A DNA stretch of 49,229 bases from a virus. Below the pieces are notes generated by a model. It worked only from the letters and a program-made list of their open reading frames with translations, did not search any database and was not told the origin of the DNA. Within the stretch, counting starts at the first letter, position 1. Each line of letters begins with the position of its first letter. The stretch is from positions 1 through 49,229 of the IMG/VR virus record IMGVR_UViG_3300037168_000099; one strand, written 5' to 3'. Both the position numbers and the translations under genes were made by a program. Of this stretch, positions 1 through 7,775 are shown one piece after another.

Positions 1-375
1 GGGCAGTTGGAGTTTGTCGCGCCGATCGGTCAGACGTTCCACGCGGTTTGCAGCGGCTATATGCAGGTCGGAACCACGGGCATCGTATCTTTTGAAGTGG
101 TGGGATCAGCGGCGATCAGCAGTGTCGTCAGCGTTCTGACTTATCAAACGGCGTCGGCCAGCGCCTATTCAAACACGGCAGCAGCTACGGCTCTATCATC
201 AGCCATGGCTACGGCAAGTATCACGGCAGCCAGCAATTTGCAGTGGTCGCTGGACATTCACGGCGTCAACAGCACCAGCTCCAATTCATTCGCGGTTGAA
301 GCCCATGAGGCTTCCGGCACGTTGACGATACCGGCTGGGGCTACGTGCCTTAACCAGATGAACGGGCCGCAGTAG
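1..375 (+). CDS. Unknown protein, 3' part of a gene cut by the window edge
   Basis: The frame is open from base 1 to the TAG at 373-375, with no credible start and no ribosome site, so this is the C-terminal 124 residues of a longer protein. The gene that starts at 49200 ends the window after ten whole codons in the frame that continues here, giving a joined protein of about 134 residues. It is Ala/Ser/Thr-rich and looks beta-stranded, with no signal peptide or membrane segment. It lies just upstream of a repeat protein and the large terminase, so a virion or tail role is possible but not shown. I do not recognise the family. Confidence 0.7.
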   Translation, partial: GQLEFVAPIGQTFHAVCSGYMQVGTTGIVSFEVVGSAAISSVVSVLTYQTASASAYSNTAAATALSSAMATASITAASNLQWSLDIHGVNSTSSNSFAVEAHEASGTLTIPAGATCLNQMNGPQ

Positions 376-376
376 C

Positions 377-1294
377 GTGGCCCTCAATTCGGTCTACGAG
401 CCGCCGCTCAATGCCAAGAAGTGGTTCGACCCGCAGATCACGGTGCAGGGCTGGTTCGACGCGCAGTTGCTTGCTCAAAGCGGCAACATTTACAACGTCT
501 CGATTTCGGAAGCGGCGACTGCGGTTGACACGGTAGCCGCCAAAGCGATTTTCAAGCCGGCGATCAGTGAGGCTGCAAGCGCCGTCGACACTGTCTCGAC
601 CCGCGCCATTTTCAGGCCCGCCATTAGCGAAGTCGCCAACGCGGTCGACACGCCCAGCACCCGCGCCATTTTCCGCCCGGCGGTTTCCGAAGCCGCCAAC
701 GCGGTCGACACGCCCTCGACCCGCGCCATTTTCCGCCCCGCCATCAGCGAGGCCGCCAGCGCCGCTGACAACGTCACGTCCAGCGGCAAGTTCAGGCTGG
801 CGCTGATTGAGGCCGCCGCGGCGGCCGATAGCGTCACGGGCATAAAACGGTTCGTCGTCTCGACGATCGACGTCATGGCCGCGCTCGACGCCCTTGGCGT
901 CAGTGAGTACGCGACGTGGGAGCGGTCGCAATTCATTGCCTTGCAGACCGACTACGGCTCCTCGGCGGTCGGCCGCTTCCTCCAGATCGCCTTGCCCCCT
1001 GCGGTCGACCATACCCAGGCTATTTCTTTTTTCATCTCCGTAGGGTACCAGATAGTTCCCGGCCAGGTGTTCACGGCGACCCTGACCCGCCCCGATGGGA
1101 CCAGCATCAGTGTCAACTCGCTCCGCGTCCAGCCTCAATTCACCGACGTCTACACCGCGCTCGGGCGCTTCCACGGCGGCACCTATGTTTTCTGTTTCCT
1201 CAATGCGGGCGTACTCAACCAGATCGGCCAGTGGTCGATCAACGTCGTCACCGGCACCAGCGTGTCGGCGCCGGCCTATTTCACGGTGACCTGA
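377..1294 (+). CDS. Repeat-containing virion-associated protein, unknown function
   Basis: This 305-residue protein uses a GTG start one base after the previous stop. Its stop overlaps the terminase start (TGATG). Residues about 45-160 are near-perfect 20-residue tandem repeats of the form RAIFRPAISEAANAVDTPST, encoded by exact 60-bp units, flanked by degenerate copies on both sides. The C-terminal third (from about residue 175) has no repeats and looks like a beta-sandwich domain. Such a layout suits an elongated stalk with a terminal domain, for instance a minor capsid or fibre protein, but this is inference. I know no family with this repeat. Confidence 0.75.
   Translation: MALNSVYEPPLNAKKWFDPQITVQGWFDAQLLAQSGNIYNVSISEAATAVDTVAAKAIFKPAISEAASAVDTVSTRAIFRPAISEVANAVDTPSTRAIFRPAVSEAANAVDTPSTRAIFRPAISEAASAADNVTSSGKFRLALIEAAAAADSVTGIKRFVVSTIDVMAALDALGVSEYATWERSQFIALQTDYGSSAVGRFLQIALPPAVDHTQAISFFISVGYQIVPGQVFTATLTRPDGTSISVNSLRVQPQFTDVYTALGRFHGGTYVFCFLNAGVLNQIGQWSINVVTGTSVSAPAYFTVT
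541..840 (+). repeat. 60-bp tandem repeats inside the 377-1294 gene
   Basis: Units begin at about 541, 601, 661 and 721, each 60 bp, with a further decayed unit at 781. The units at 601, 661 and 721 each open with CCGCGCCATTTTC. The period is exactly 20 codons, so gain or loss of units keeps the reading frame. Outer copies are more diverged, as expected for central expansion. Confidence 0.9.
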
Positions 1295-3213
1295 TGGCAG
1301 GCTGGTCTCATCAAAAGCGGGTCGCGTTCGAGCAGGCGTTCTACGCCTTCCTCTCGCAATGCCACATAAATTCCAAAGACGATGCCTTCATATCGCTGGG
1401 GGACAACATCTACTACGGCCAGCGCTTGTTCATCACCGCGATCATGGACGGCCTGGAAAAGGACATTCATGATTTCTACTGTTTGAAGTCTCGCCAGCTT
1501 GGCATCACCACTATCTGCCGCGCGCTTTCCACGTTCTACCTGGGGGTTCACCGCGGACTGTCCGGCGCGCTGGTGTTCGATTCGAACGAGAACAAGAACC
1601 TGGCGCGTGCCGAGTTGACGACGATGATTGCCGATTTGCCGGATACGCTGAAGTTTCCGGCGGTCAAGAAGGGCGGCGATAACCGGGACGGGCTGACCCT
1701 GGTCAATAATTCCAAGATTTTGTTCAAGTCAGCGGGCGTCAAAAAGACGAAGACCAGCGGCACTCTCGGTCGATCGGCAGGTTTGTCGATGACCCACATG
1801 AGCGAACTTTGTTCTTACGACAACAAAGAAGGCTTGGTGTCGTTCAGGCGTTCGCTGTCGCAGTTCAATCCTGATCGTCTTTACATTTACGAGTCAACTG
1901 CGCGCGGTCCCAATCAGTGGAAGGACATGTGGGATATCGCGCGGGCCGATACGGACCACTGCGTCTGTGTTTTTATTGGGTGGTGGGCGCACGACAAGCA
2001 ACGGATCGAGCGGACCGACGAGAAGGACTGGCCGCTGTACGGTGTGCAACCTCCGACCAAGGAGGAGCAGGCCAAGATCGACGCGGTCAAGGAGCAGTAC
2101 AATTTTGAAATCCAGCAGGAGCAGTTGGCTTGGTACCGCAAGCTGGTCGATCCGGCTGCACGCATCGAAGGCGATGTTGATGCGGGGTTCGAAGGCGATT
2201 CCCTGCAGAAGCAGGAAGATCCGTGGACTGAGGATGAGGCGTTTCAGCAAACAGGCAGCACTTTTTTTGCCGGCCAGTCACTGAAGGAACAGACCGACAA
2301 GTTTGTGCAGCGTAAGTACACGCCGTACATGTTCATCGGTGGCCGAGAATTCTCGGATATGAAGGTTTACCGCGCCGAAACCACACGGAATATCGAGCTA
2401 AAGGTGTGGGAGCCGCCAGTAGCGGAAGCGGTTTACGTGGTAAGTATTGACCCGGCGTTCGGCGAGAATGAGAACAACGACCGGTCGGCGATCGAGGTGC
2501 TTCGTTGTTTCGCAGACGGTGTTGACCAGGTTGCCGAGTACGCTTTCCCGATGATTTCGACCAAACATCTGGCGCACGTCGCGGCAGGGATCATGGCGTG
2601 GTACGGTAACGAGCCGTTGAATGAGATTTACTACATCCTTGAAATCAACGGGCCGGGTGGCGCGGTGCTGCAGGAATTGAAGTCGCTGAAATTCCAGATC
2701 GAGAATGGCTACGCGCCGATGCAAGAGCAGGGCCTTCGCAATATCTTTGCGAACGTCAAGCAGTTCATGTACGCGCGCCCCGACTCGCTGACGGGAGGTG
2801 CCTCGGTATGGCATTGGAAAACTTCGCCTAATAACAAAGAGGCGATTATGGAGGAGCTTCGCGGGTTCGTTTCGAATGGCCAGTTTAGGATTCGTTCAAA
2901 CGATCTGGTCGAGGAGATGAAAAACGTCACGCGAGACGGTGCGTCAATTGGCGCCGAAGGCGGGCAAAAAGACGATCGCGTTGTTGCGGCAGCGATGGGG
3001 GCACACTACTGGGATTCTAAGATCCGCCGAAACCTGATCGTCCAGAAGCGGACCCGGGAGGCGGAAGCCGCCAAGAAGATGAAGTCTATTGTTGACCAGA
3101 CCGCCCTGTTCAATGCAAACATGCTATCGGCCTTCATGGGGCAGAAGGCCAAGGGGCGGCTGGACCAGCAGCGGCTGGCGGCCAAGCAGGCTTGGCGATA
3201 CGGACGGAGGTAG
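1294..3213 (+). CDS. terL: Terminase large subunit
   Basis: This is the DNA-packaging motor: an N-terminal ATPase and a C-terminal nuclease that translocate and cut phage DNA at the portal. The protein has 639 residues from the ATG at 1294. The frame stays open upstream to 916, but that part overlaps the previous gene and I reject it. Visible motifs are a deviant Walker A around residues 65-73 (KSRQLGITT), a Walker B-like HMSE with the catalytic Glu near residue 171, a nuclease acidic motif SIDPAFGENENNDRSA near residue 386, and a late acidic DDRVVAAA near residue 559. No small terminase subunit is recognisable next to it; the short unknown genes at 48943 and 49200 are the nearest candidates. 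Confidence 0.95.
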   Translation: MAGWSHQKRVAFEQAFYAFLSQCHINSKDDAFISLGDNIYYGQRLFITAIMDGLEKDIHDFYCLKSRQLGITTICRALSTFYLGVHRGLSGALVFDSNENKNLARAELTTMIADLPDTLKFPAVKKGGDNRDGLTLVNNSKILFKSAGVKKTKTSGTLGRSAGLSMTHMSELCSYDNKEGLVSFRRSLSQFNPDRLYIYESTARGPNQWKDMWDIARADTDHCVCVFIGWWAHDKQRIERTDEKDWPLYGVQPPTKEEQAKIDAVKEQYNFEIQQEQLAWYRKLVDPAARIEGDVDAGFEGDSLQKQEDPWTEDEAFQQTGSTFFAGQSLKEQTDKFVQRKYTPYMFIGGREFSDMKVYRAETTRNIELKVWEPPVAEAVYVVSIDPAFGENENNDRSAIEVLRCFADGVDQVAEYAFPMISTKHLAHVAAGIMAWYGNEPLNEIYYILEINGPGGAVLQELKSLKFQIENGYAPMQEQGLRNIFANVKQFMYARPDSLTGGASVWHWKTSPNNKEAIMEELRGFVSNGQFRIRSNDLVEEMKNVTRDGASIGAEGGQKDDRVVAAAMGAHYWDSKIRRNLIVQKRTREAEAAKKMKSIVDQTALFNANMLSAFMGQKAKGRLDQQRLAAKQAWRYGRR

Positions 3214-3217
3214 AATC

Positions 3218-3340
3218 GTGGTCGAACGTATGCCGGTTATTTGGGAAGGCCGAGTTTCTGCGGTTCCGGTTTTAGGCCCGAGCTGCATCATTCCGCCGGG
3301 GCATCCGATCTGGCAGTATCATCCGGCGCGGAGATCCTGA
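3218..3340 (+). CDS. Small proline-rich protein, 40 aa
   Basis: A GTG start at 3218 is preceded by a strong GGAGG seven bases upstream. The stop overlaps the next ATG by one base (TGATG), which suggests translational coupling between terminase and the zinc-ribbon gene. The peptide is rich in Pro and hydrophobic residues (GRVSAVPVLGPSCIIPPGHP). It has no recognised domain. The ribosome site and exact junctions are the main evidence that it is a gene. Confidence 0.6.
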   Translation: MVERMPVIWEGRVSAVPVLGPSCIIPPGHPIWQYHPARRS

Positions 3341-3924
3341 TGGCAGTGATCCTGAAGTGTCCGGTATGCCGGGGCAAATTTAAGTACGACGTCAGCGTCG
3401 GTTGGCCGGATTTTTGTCAGATTCCCGAGTGTGGCGCCGACATCAACAACCGCCGTGCCGATGATGAAATATGCATGCCGGCTTTCTTGTCGCAGAAATC
3501 CAAGAACAACGACAAGGTCGCCCGCGACATCATGGATGGCTCGGTGCAGCGCGCCGAGATGGCTGCTGCCATGGCCGGCACCTCGCCCGAGGAAATGTCG
3601 AGCCTGAAGATCACCGACCTGAACGACCGCAACGACACCCAGTTCGCCACCAAGGACATCGTCAATCCCGTCACCCAGCACATGGATGCGATGCAGCGCG
3701 CGGGAATGCCCGTCGGGTTTGGCGCAGGGAATTCGGACGCGATGGCGCGCGCCGCTCAGGCGCATGCGCCTATGGTGCTGCCCGACGGAAGGGTAATACA
3801 GAACAAGGATACTTACGCCGGCCTGCGCGAGCGCAACCGCCTGCAGCGGATAATGACCCCGGTCGGGCAGGCTCCCCTGCCGCTTCAGATCAGCAATAAT
3901 CCGAACTACAGGTCGCCGGTATGA
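3340..3924 (+). CDS. Zinc-ribbon protein between terminase and portal
   Basis: This 194-residue protein opens with two cysteine pairs (CPVC at about residues 7-10, then a Cys near 25 and another near 31), which look like a zinc ribbon. The rest appears helical and polar, with a C-terminal stretch LPDGRVIQNKDTYAGLRERNRL. The start at 3340 overlaps the preceding stop, and the end overlaps the portal ATG by four bases (ATGA). Its place between terminase and portal suggests a packaging or head-assembly accessory role, but no function can be assigned from sequence. Confidence 0.8.
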   Translation: MAVILKCPVCRGKFKYDVSVGWPDFCQIPECGADINNRRADDEICMPAFLSQKSKNNDKVARDIMDGSVQRAEMAAAMAGTSPEEMSSLKITDLNDRNDTQFATKDIVNPVTQHMDAMQRAGMPVGFGAGNSDAMARAAQAHAPMVLPDGRVIQNKDTYAGLRERNRLQRIMTPVGQAPLPLQISNNPNYRSPV

Positions 3925-5642
3925 TCCAGATTCCGACAGGCGAGAAAGAGCTCGTTCCCTTTGCGAACGAACTGATCGAGACCTGCCGGATCAGCCAGAG
4001 TGTGCGCGCCGCCTACTACCGGATTTTGAACACCGTCGCCGAGACCGGCACGGTGACCGGGCAAAAGGCGCTCATCAATACGATGAATTATCACCTCGAG
4101 CGCACGGCGTCGCACCTGTTTTCCCCTACCGACCTCAAATTCGCCTGCGATTTCGACAACGCTTACAAGTCGGACGTCATCAAGCGTGGCGAGGTGTTTG
4201 CAAAGCATCTGACCCGCCAGTGGGAGCACTCCTCGACCGACATGCTGTTCGGTCAGGGCGTGTACGAGGCGCTTAAGTATGGTCTTGTCGCCCTGAAACA
4301 GTGGCCGCGCAACGAGGGACCGGAGGACAAGCCGCGGATCGTTTACGAGAAGAAGGTGGTGATGCCGTGGAATCTCGGTTTCTACAAGGAAAGCGAGACC
4401 GACATTGCCAACCAGGAGGTCATCTGCGAGACCTCGCAGCTCACCGGCCCCGAGGTGTGGCAGCGCATCTGGCGTTTCCCCAAGGCCAAGGATCTGTACG
4501 AGAAGATCATGACGCACTCCAAGAAGGGTGCGGGTGGTTCGGGTCCCGACAGCTTCGTCCACAACGTTCTGTCGTCGTCGATCCTGCAAACCGGCGTTCA
4601 ATCATCGACGCGCCCGTTGCCGGGAGGCGTCGTGCAGATCGGCAACGATCCAAACTACCCGATGATGGGGCCGACCGACGGTGCCCCGACGGTGGAATTC
4701 CACGAACTGTGGATCAAGGGCGAGGAGGACTACGCGACGATCCAGATCGTCAATCCCGACATCCTGGTGACACGCTTCAAGACGTCCAACCTGATGGGCA
4801 TCGAGCGGGTGCAGCCTTACCGGATCATCCAGCCGAACCCGATGACCGGGTACATCTGGGGGCGGAGCGAGTTGATCGACCTGATGGAGCCGCAGGCTTT
4901 CCTGGCGCAGATGTGCGACGACCTGAAGCGGCTGATCGGCTTGCAGATCGACAAGATCATCGCTTTCAAGGGCGACAACACCATCACCGACGAGGGCTAC
5001 GCGCAGTTTCGGCAGTCCGGGTACCTGAACCTGGGAATGAACGGCGGCGCCGAGGATCTGACGCCCAAATTCCCGCCCGAACTGCTCAAGATCATCGAGT
5101 GGCTGATCCAGCAGGTCAACACGCTCGGCTCATTCCCCGAGATCATGCAGGGCAAGGGCGAGTCGGGCGTCCGTGCCGGCGCCCACGCCGAGACTTTGAT
5201 GAAAACGGCATCGCCGACCCTGCGCGATCGCGCCCTGCTGATCGAGCGCCAGTGCGCCGTGTGCGCGGACCTCACGGCGACGATGATGGAGGCCAAGGAG
5301 GATCGGAAATACTGGGTCGACCCCGAAAAGATGGAGGACAACTTCATGATTTCGGATTTGCCGGAGGATTGGCGCATCACGGTGGACAGCCACCGCTCGT
5401 CGCCGATCTTTGTTGATGACGCGCAGCAACTGATCTTCGCGCTCGGCAAGATGGGCGTCGTCGATGGGCTCTATCTGATCGACAACTCGTCGGTACCCGA
5501 CAAGGAAGCTGCCAAGGCGGCCTTCATCGAGCACAAGAAGTCGGGGCAGGCGATGCAGGAGAAACTGTTCGCCCAGCTATCGCCCGAGGGCAAGGACAAG
5601 GCGATCGAGAAGATGCTGGGTGGACACGGGCAGCATCACTAG
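3921..5642 (+). CDS. Portal (head-to-tail connector) protein
   Basis: This 573-residue protein is called the portal from its position after the terminase, its size and its composition. It has an N-terminal helical segment, a long alpha/beta core with many Trp/Pro-rich loops (around residues 280-320, WGRSELIDLMEPQ) and a long helical C-terminal half containing LGSFPEIMQGKGESGVRAGAHAE, a typical portal crown/stem helix pattern. Portals form the dodecameric ring through which DNA enters and leaves the capsid. The ATG overlaps the previous stop by four bases. Its stop shares a CTAG with the stop of the convergent minus-strand gene at 5639. Confidence 0.85.
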   Translation: MIQIPTGEKELVPFANELIETCRISQSVRAAYYRILNTVAETGTVTGQKALINTMNYHLERTASHLFSPTDLKFACDFDNAYKSDVIKRGEVFAKHLTRQWEHSSTDMLFGQGVYEALKYGLVALKQWPRNEGPEDKPRIVYEKKVVMPWNLGFYKESETDIANQEVICETSQLTGPEVWQRIWRFPKAKDLYEKIMTHSKKGAGGSGPDSFVHNVLSSSILQTGVQSSTRPLPGGVVQIGNDPNYPMMGPTDGAPTVEFHELWIKGEEDYATIQIVNPDILVTRFKTSNLMGIERVQPYRIIQPNPMTGYIWGRSELIDLMEPQAFLAQMCDDLKRLIGLQIDKIIAFKGDNTITDEGYAQFRQSGYLNLGMNGGAEDLTPKFPPELLKIIEWLIQQVNTLGSFPEIMQGKGESGVRAGAHAETLMKTASPTLRDRALLIERQCAVCADLTATMMEAKEDRKYWVDPEKMEDNFMISDLPEDWRITVDSHRSSPIFVDDAQQLIFALGKMGVVDGLYLIDNSSVPDKEAAKAAFIEHKKSGQAMQEKLFAQLSPEGKDKAIEKMLGGHGQHH

Positions 5643-5998
5643 CCTCTTCCAAACGGCGTCATGATCGGCGCCTGCTGACCCTGGATCGCCTGCCGAATCA
5701 CCGGGTCCGATTTCGCCGCAACCATGAACTTCGCCTTGACCCGTTCGTCGGCGAGCGCGCGCTGGATGCGGGCCTGTTCGATCTGGTCGAGGTCTTCGAG
5801 AAGTATGGCGTGGATGTTTTCAAACGGAATTGCGTAACTTTGCCCGAAGTCGTCAGTGCCGCTTAGTATGCCTTCGCCAGCCTGTTTGCCGTGGACCGAC
5901 ACGACGGTGCTGAGTAGCTCGACAGCTTTTTCCTCGGTTTTGAACAGCAGCGCCCACACCGTTCCGACAGGTCCGTGCGAGATCGACACGTTGAACAT
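5639..5998 (-). CDS. Unknown protein in a minus-strand island of the late operon
   Basis: This 119-residue protein is on the strand opposite to all flanking late genes. Its ATG is preceded by AAGGATG, five bases after the stop of the HTH gene, so the two probably form one small operon. The N-terminal half looks like a beta-rich domain (residues about 1-65) and the C-terminal half is charged and helical (EDLDQIEQARIQRALADERV). No family is recognised. The reversed orientation and the private promoter at 6213-6241 fit a moron-type cargo gene or a regulator partner. Confidence 0.75.
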   Translation of the reverse strand: MFNVSISHGPVGTVWALLFKTEEKAVELLSTVVSVHGKQAGEGILSGTDDFGQSYAIPFENIHAILLEDLDQIEQARIQRALADERVKAKFMVAAKSDPVIRQAIQGQQAPIMTPFGRG

Positions 5999-6003
5999 TC
6001 AGG

Positions 6004-6204
6004 TCATCCTTTTTTGGTCGGACCGTCGGCCCACTCGATGAATTGCTCTTTGGGGAATCGATACGGACCGTGATCGGTGAACCGCTTGAATGGCGGCCGG
6101 TTCTTCTTGCGCTTGATGTAGTTGTAGATCGTGTCGCGATGGACGCCGATGTAGGCGGCAGCCTCTTTCAGGGTGAACCAGTTGCGATCATGGCCGTTTT
6201 TCAT
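6004..6204 (-). CDS. Helix-turn-helix DNA-binding protein, excisionase-like
   Basis: This 66-residue protein carries a MerR/excisionase-type winged helix (HTH_17 family): WFTLKEAAAYIGVHRDTIYN followed by a basic recognition segment YIKRKKNRPPF and the wing FTDHGPYRFPKEQFIEW. Such proteins bind DNA in gene regulation or direct site-specific excision. No integrase is visible here, so a regulatory role is more likely. The ATG at 6204 is preferred over an upstream TTG. The -10 element of the proposed promoter lies only about nine bases before this ATG, so the transcript may be almost leaderless. Confidence 0.85.
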   Translation of the reverse strand: MKNGHDRNWFTLKEAAAYIGVHRDTIYNYIKRKKNRPPFKRFTDHGPYRFPKEQFIEWADGPTKKG

Positions 6205-6212
6205 GAGCAAAC

Positions 6213-6241
6213 CTTATAGTTCCGCAAATTACTAGACGCAA
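6213..6241 (-). promoter_or_regulatory. Sigma70-like promoter for the minus-strand island
   Basis: Read on the minus strand, TTGCGT (6241-6236) is followed after exactly 17 bases by TATAAG (6218-6213). The -10 matches five of six consensus bases. It lies directly before the HTH gene and explains how the island can be transcribed independently of the late operon. Confidence 0.6.
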
Positions 6242-6310
6242 CTGAAAAGTTCATGAGGCTTCCGTTCCGTTCGGTCTGGCCTTCCCTTGGGAACCCGTCG
6301 AGGTTGGCCG

Positions 6311-6326
6311 CGCACGATACTGTGCG
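6311..6326. repeat. Small inverted repeat between divergent genes
   Basis: CGCAC and GTGCG are separated by six bases, giving a perfect 5-bp stem. It lies between the minus-strand HTH gene and the plus-strand scaffold block and could be an operator or a short hairpin. The evidence is weak. Confidence 0.35.
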
Positions 6327-6349
6327 AATTGACAACCAGGAGAATGGCC

Positions 6350-6391
6350 ATGATCGTTCGCAACCGCGGTCGTAAGCATCGCCGGAAGTAA
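6350..6391 (+). CDS. Possible 13-aa highly basic micropeptide
   Basis: An ATG at 6350 is preceded by AGGAG at a good distance of seven bases and encodes MIVRNRGRKHRRK before a TAA. Eight of the 13 residues are Arg, Lys or His. An ATG six bases upstream is in frame but sits too close to the ribosome site. It lies nine bases before the next gene, so it could be a leader peptide coupling translation into the scaffold block or a tiny nucleic-acid-binding peptide. There is no homology evidence. Confidence 0.4.
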   Translation: MIVRNRGRKHRRK

Positions 6392-6400
6392 GCTTCCAAG

Positions 6401-6802
6401 ATGCCGATCCCAGCTCCTGCTCCCCCCGGCGCACCTCCATCGCAGCCCCCTTTCGGTCAATCCCCGGCAACGGGGCCGACGCCGAACAAGGGCTTCGAAG
6501 CGCAAGGGATGCAGCAGCTGGGCGTCGTCGTTAAGCACTTGGAGTCCCTGCTTCCGCAGCTCGGTGCTTCGTCCGAGGCGGGCCAAGAGGTTTTGAAAGC
6601 CCTGAAGGGATTGTCCAAGTTTGTCCCCAACGGCTCGGTCACCCCGGCCGCCCAGAAGAATTCCATCGAAGCCCAGCAGCGCAACATGGCGCAGAACAAC
6701 CAGCAAATGCAGGCGCTACAGGCCATGCGACAGAAGATGGCGCAGGGCGGCGGCGCACCGGGAGGCGGGCAACCGCAGCCCCAGCCAGGAGCAGCGGCAT
6801 GA
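6401..6802 (+). CDS. Proline/glutamine-rich head-assembly-region protein, unknown
   Basis: This 133-residue protein starts with a Pro/Ala-rich disordered segment. A helical core follows (residues about 30-75, FEAQGMQQLGVVVKHLESLLPQL), and the C-terminus is rich in Gln, Gly and Pro. Its end overlaps the next ATG by four bases. Small proteins of this kind lie between portal and capsid genes in many phages. An assembly-chaperone role is plausible but not shown, and I do not recognise the family. Confidence 0.75.
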   Translation: MPIPAPAPPGAPPSQPPFGQSPATGPTPNKGFEAQGMQQLGVVVKHLESLLPQLGASSEAGQEVLKALKGLSKFVPNGSVTPAAQKNSIEAQQRNMAQNNQQMQALQAMRQKMAQGGGAPGGGQPQPQPGAAA

Positions 6803-6975
6803 GCATTTTCGAGACCAAGGTGGAAATGCCGCCGAAAGAGAACAACCCCGAGGTCGTGTGCGTCCCGATGACGATGGCCGAGGTGCAGTTGCGCAATTTC
6901 ACGCCCGCGTCCGGTCCCGGCCGCGACATCGGCACCCAGAACCTCGCGCCCGTCTACCGCGGCAAGCACTACTGA
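6799..6975 (+). CDS. Small unknown protein, 58 aa
   Basis: The ATG overlaps the previous stop (ATGA), and the ORF ends at TGA 6973-6975. A GAGGAG just after the stop serves the next gene. The sequence MSIFETKVEMPPKENNPEVV is acidic and then becomes neutral, with no membrane segment. Tight packing between two likely coding genes is the main support. Confidence 0.7.
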   Translation: MSIFETKVEMPPKENNPEVVCVPMTMAEVQLRNFTPASGPGRDIGTQNLAPVYRGKHY

Positions 6976-6984
6976 GGAGCATCC

Positions 6985-7167
6985 ATGCCCAACATCTTCC
7001 AGAACCCCACCAAGGCGATCCCGACCTCCGATGAGCAGATCATCCGGGTCGATCTGGACCGTTCCGACATCGGCGGCCGGCCGTCGCACATGCCGGCCCA
7101 GCAGAAGGCGCCGGGGATGGGCATCAGCCACGTCCCGAACGCCGGATCTTCGCCGGGGAGCAAGTAA
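6985..7167 (+). CDS. Small unknown protein, 60 aa
   Basis: The ATG has a GAGGAG ribosome site six bases upstream. The product is polar and apparently disordered (PSHMPAQQKAPGMGISHVPN). It lies four bases before the scaffold-like gene in the capsid-assembly block. Its function is unknown. Confidence 0.65.
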   Translation: MPNIFQNPTKAIPTSDEQIIRVDLDRSDIGGRPSHMPAQQKAPGMGISHVPNAGSSPGSK

Positions 7168-7170
7168 GCG

Positions 7171-7761
7171 ATGCCGAAGATCGAGGTCGACGAGGCCGAG
7201 TACAACCGGATGCACGCGCTGGCGGTCGTCGCCAATCGCATGGTCCAGAATCCCGCCGCGCGCCGCCGCCTCGAGGAGGCGCACAAGATCGTCGAGCCCA
7301 ACGCTCCGACCCCCTTCCTCGACCAGGAGCGCCTGCGCGAGGAACCGATCAACGCTCTCAAGACCGAGATGCAGGCCAAGCTTGATGCGCTCCAGAAGGA
7401 GCGCGACGACGAGCGGCGCGAAGCCAGCATCCGCAGCACGCTCGACAAGCAGGAGCGCGCCTTCGCCAAGCTCAAGCGCGAGCACCGGTACACCGATGAG
7501 GGCGTCAAGGCGGTCCGTGAGCTGATGGAGGCCAAGGGCCTTCTCGACGTGGACGATGCCGTCGCTATTTTCGAGCGCTCCAATCCGCCGCAGATGCCCG
7601 CCACGCCGGCCGGCGGGATCACCGGATCCTCGTGGGGCTTCGCGGACACCGAGGAAAAGACGGACGCGCTGATCAAGGAGCTGATCGCCAACAAGGGCGA
7701 AGGCAACACCGTCGATCGGCTGGCCAATCAGGCGTTACAGGATTTCCGCGCAGGGCGCTGA
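7171..7761 (+). CDS. Scaffold-like protein
   Basis: This 196-residue protein is highly charged and predicted helical. Its central coiled-coil segment at residues about 65-110 (QAKLDALQKERDDERREASI) is followed by a Gly/Pro-rich linker and a short helical C-terminus. Position directly before the major capsid gene, size and composition all fit a capsid scaffolding protein, which guides shell assembly and then leaves. Scaffolds diverge quickly, so this call rests on context and composition only. GGGGAG lies about 11 bases before the ATG. Confidence 0.65.
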   Translation: MPKIEVDEAEYNRMHALAVVANRMVQNPAARRRLEEAHKIVEPNAPTPFLDQERLREEPINALKTEMQAKLDALQKERDDERREASIRSTLDKQERAFAKLKREHRYTDEGVKAVRELMEAKGLLDVDDAVAIFERSNPPQMPATPAGGITGSSWGFADTEEKTDALIKELIANKGEGNTVDRLANQALQDFRAGR

Positions 7762-7775
7762 TTTAGGAGTTTGAA

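Noticed and set aside
541-840. 60-bp periodic repeats as a CRISPR array
   Set aside because: The units are contiguous with no spacers and encode an in-frame protein repeat.
916-1293. N-terminal extension of the large terminase
   Set aside because: It overlaps the repeat gene, reads as Pro/Arg-rich shadow sequence, and the ATG at 1294 has a TGATG junction with its neighbour.
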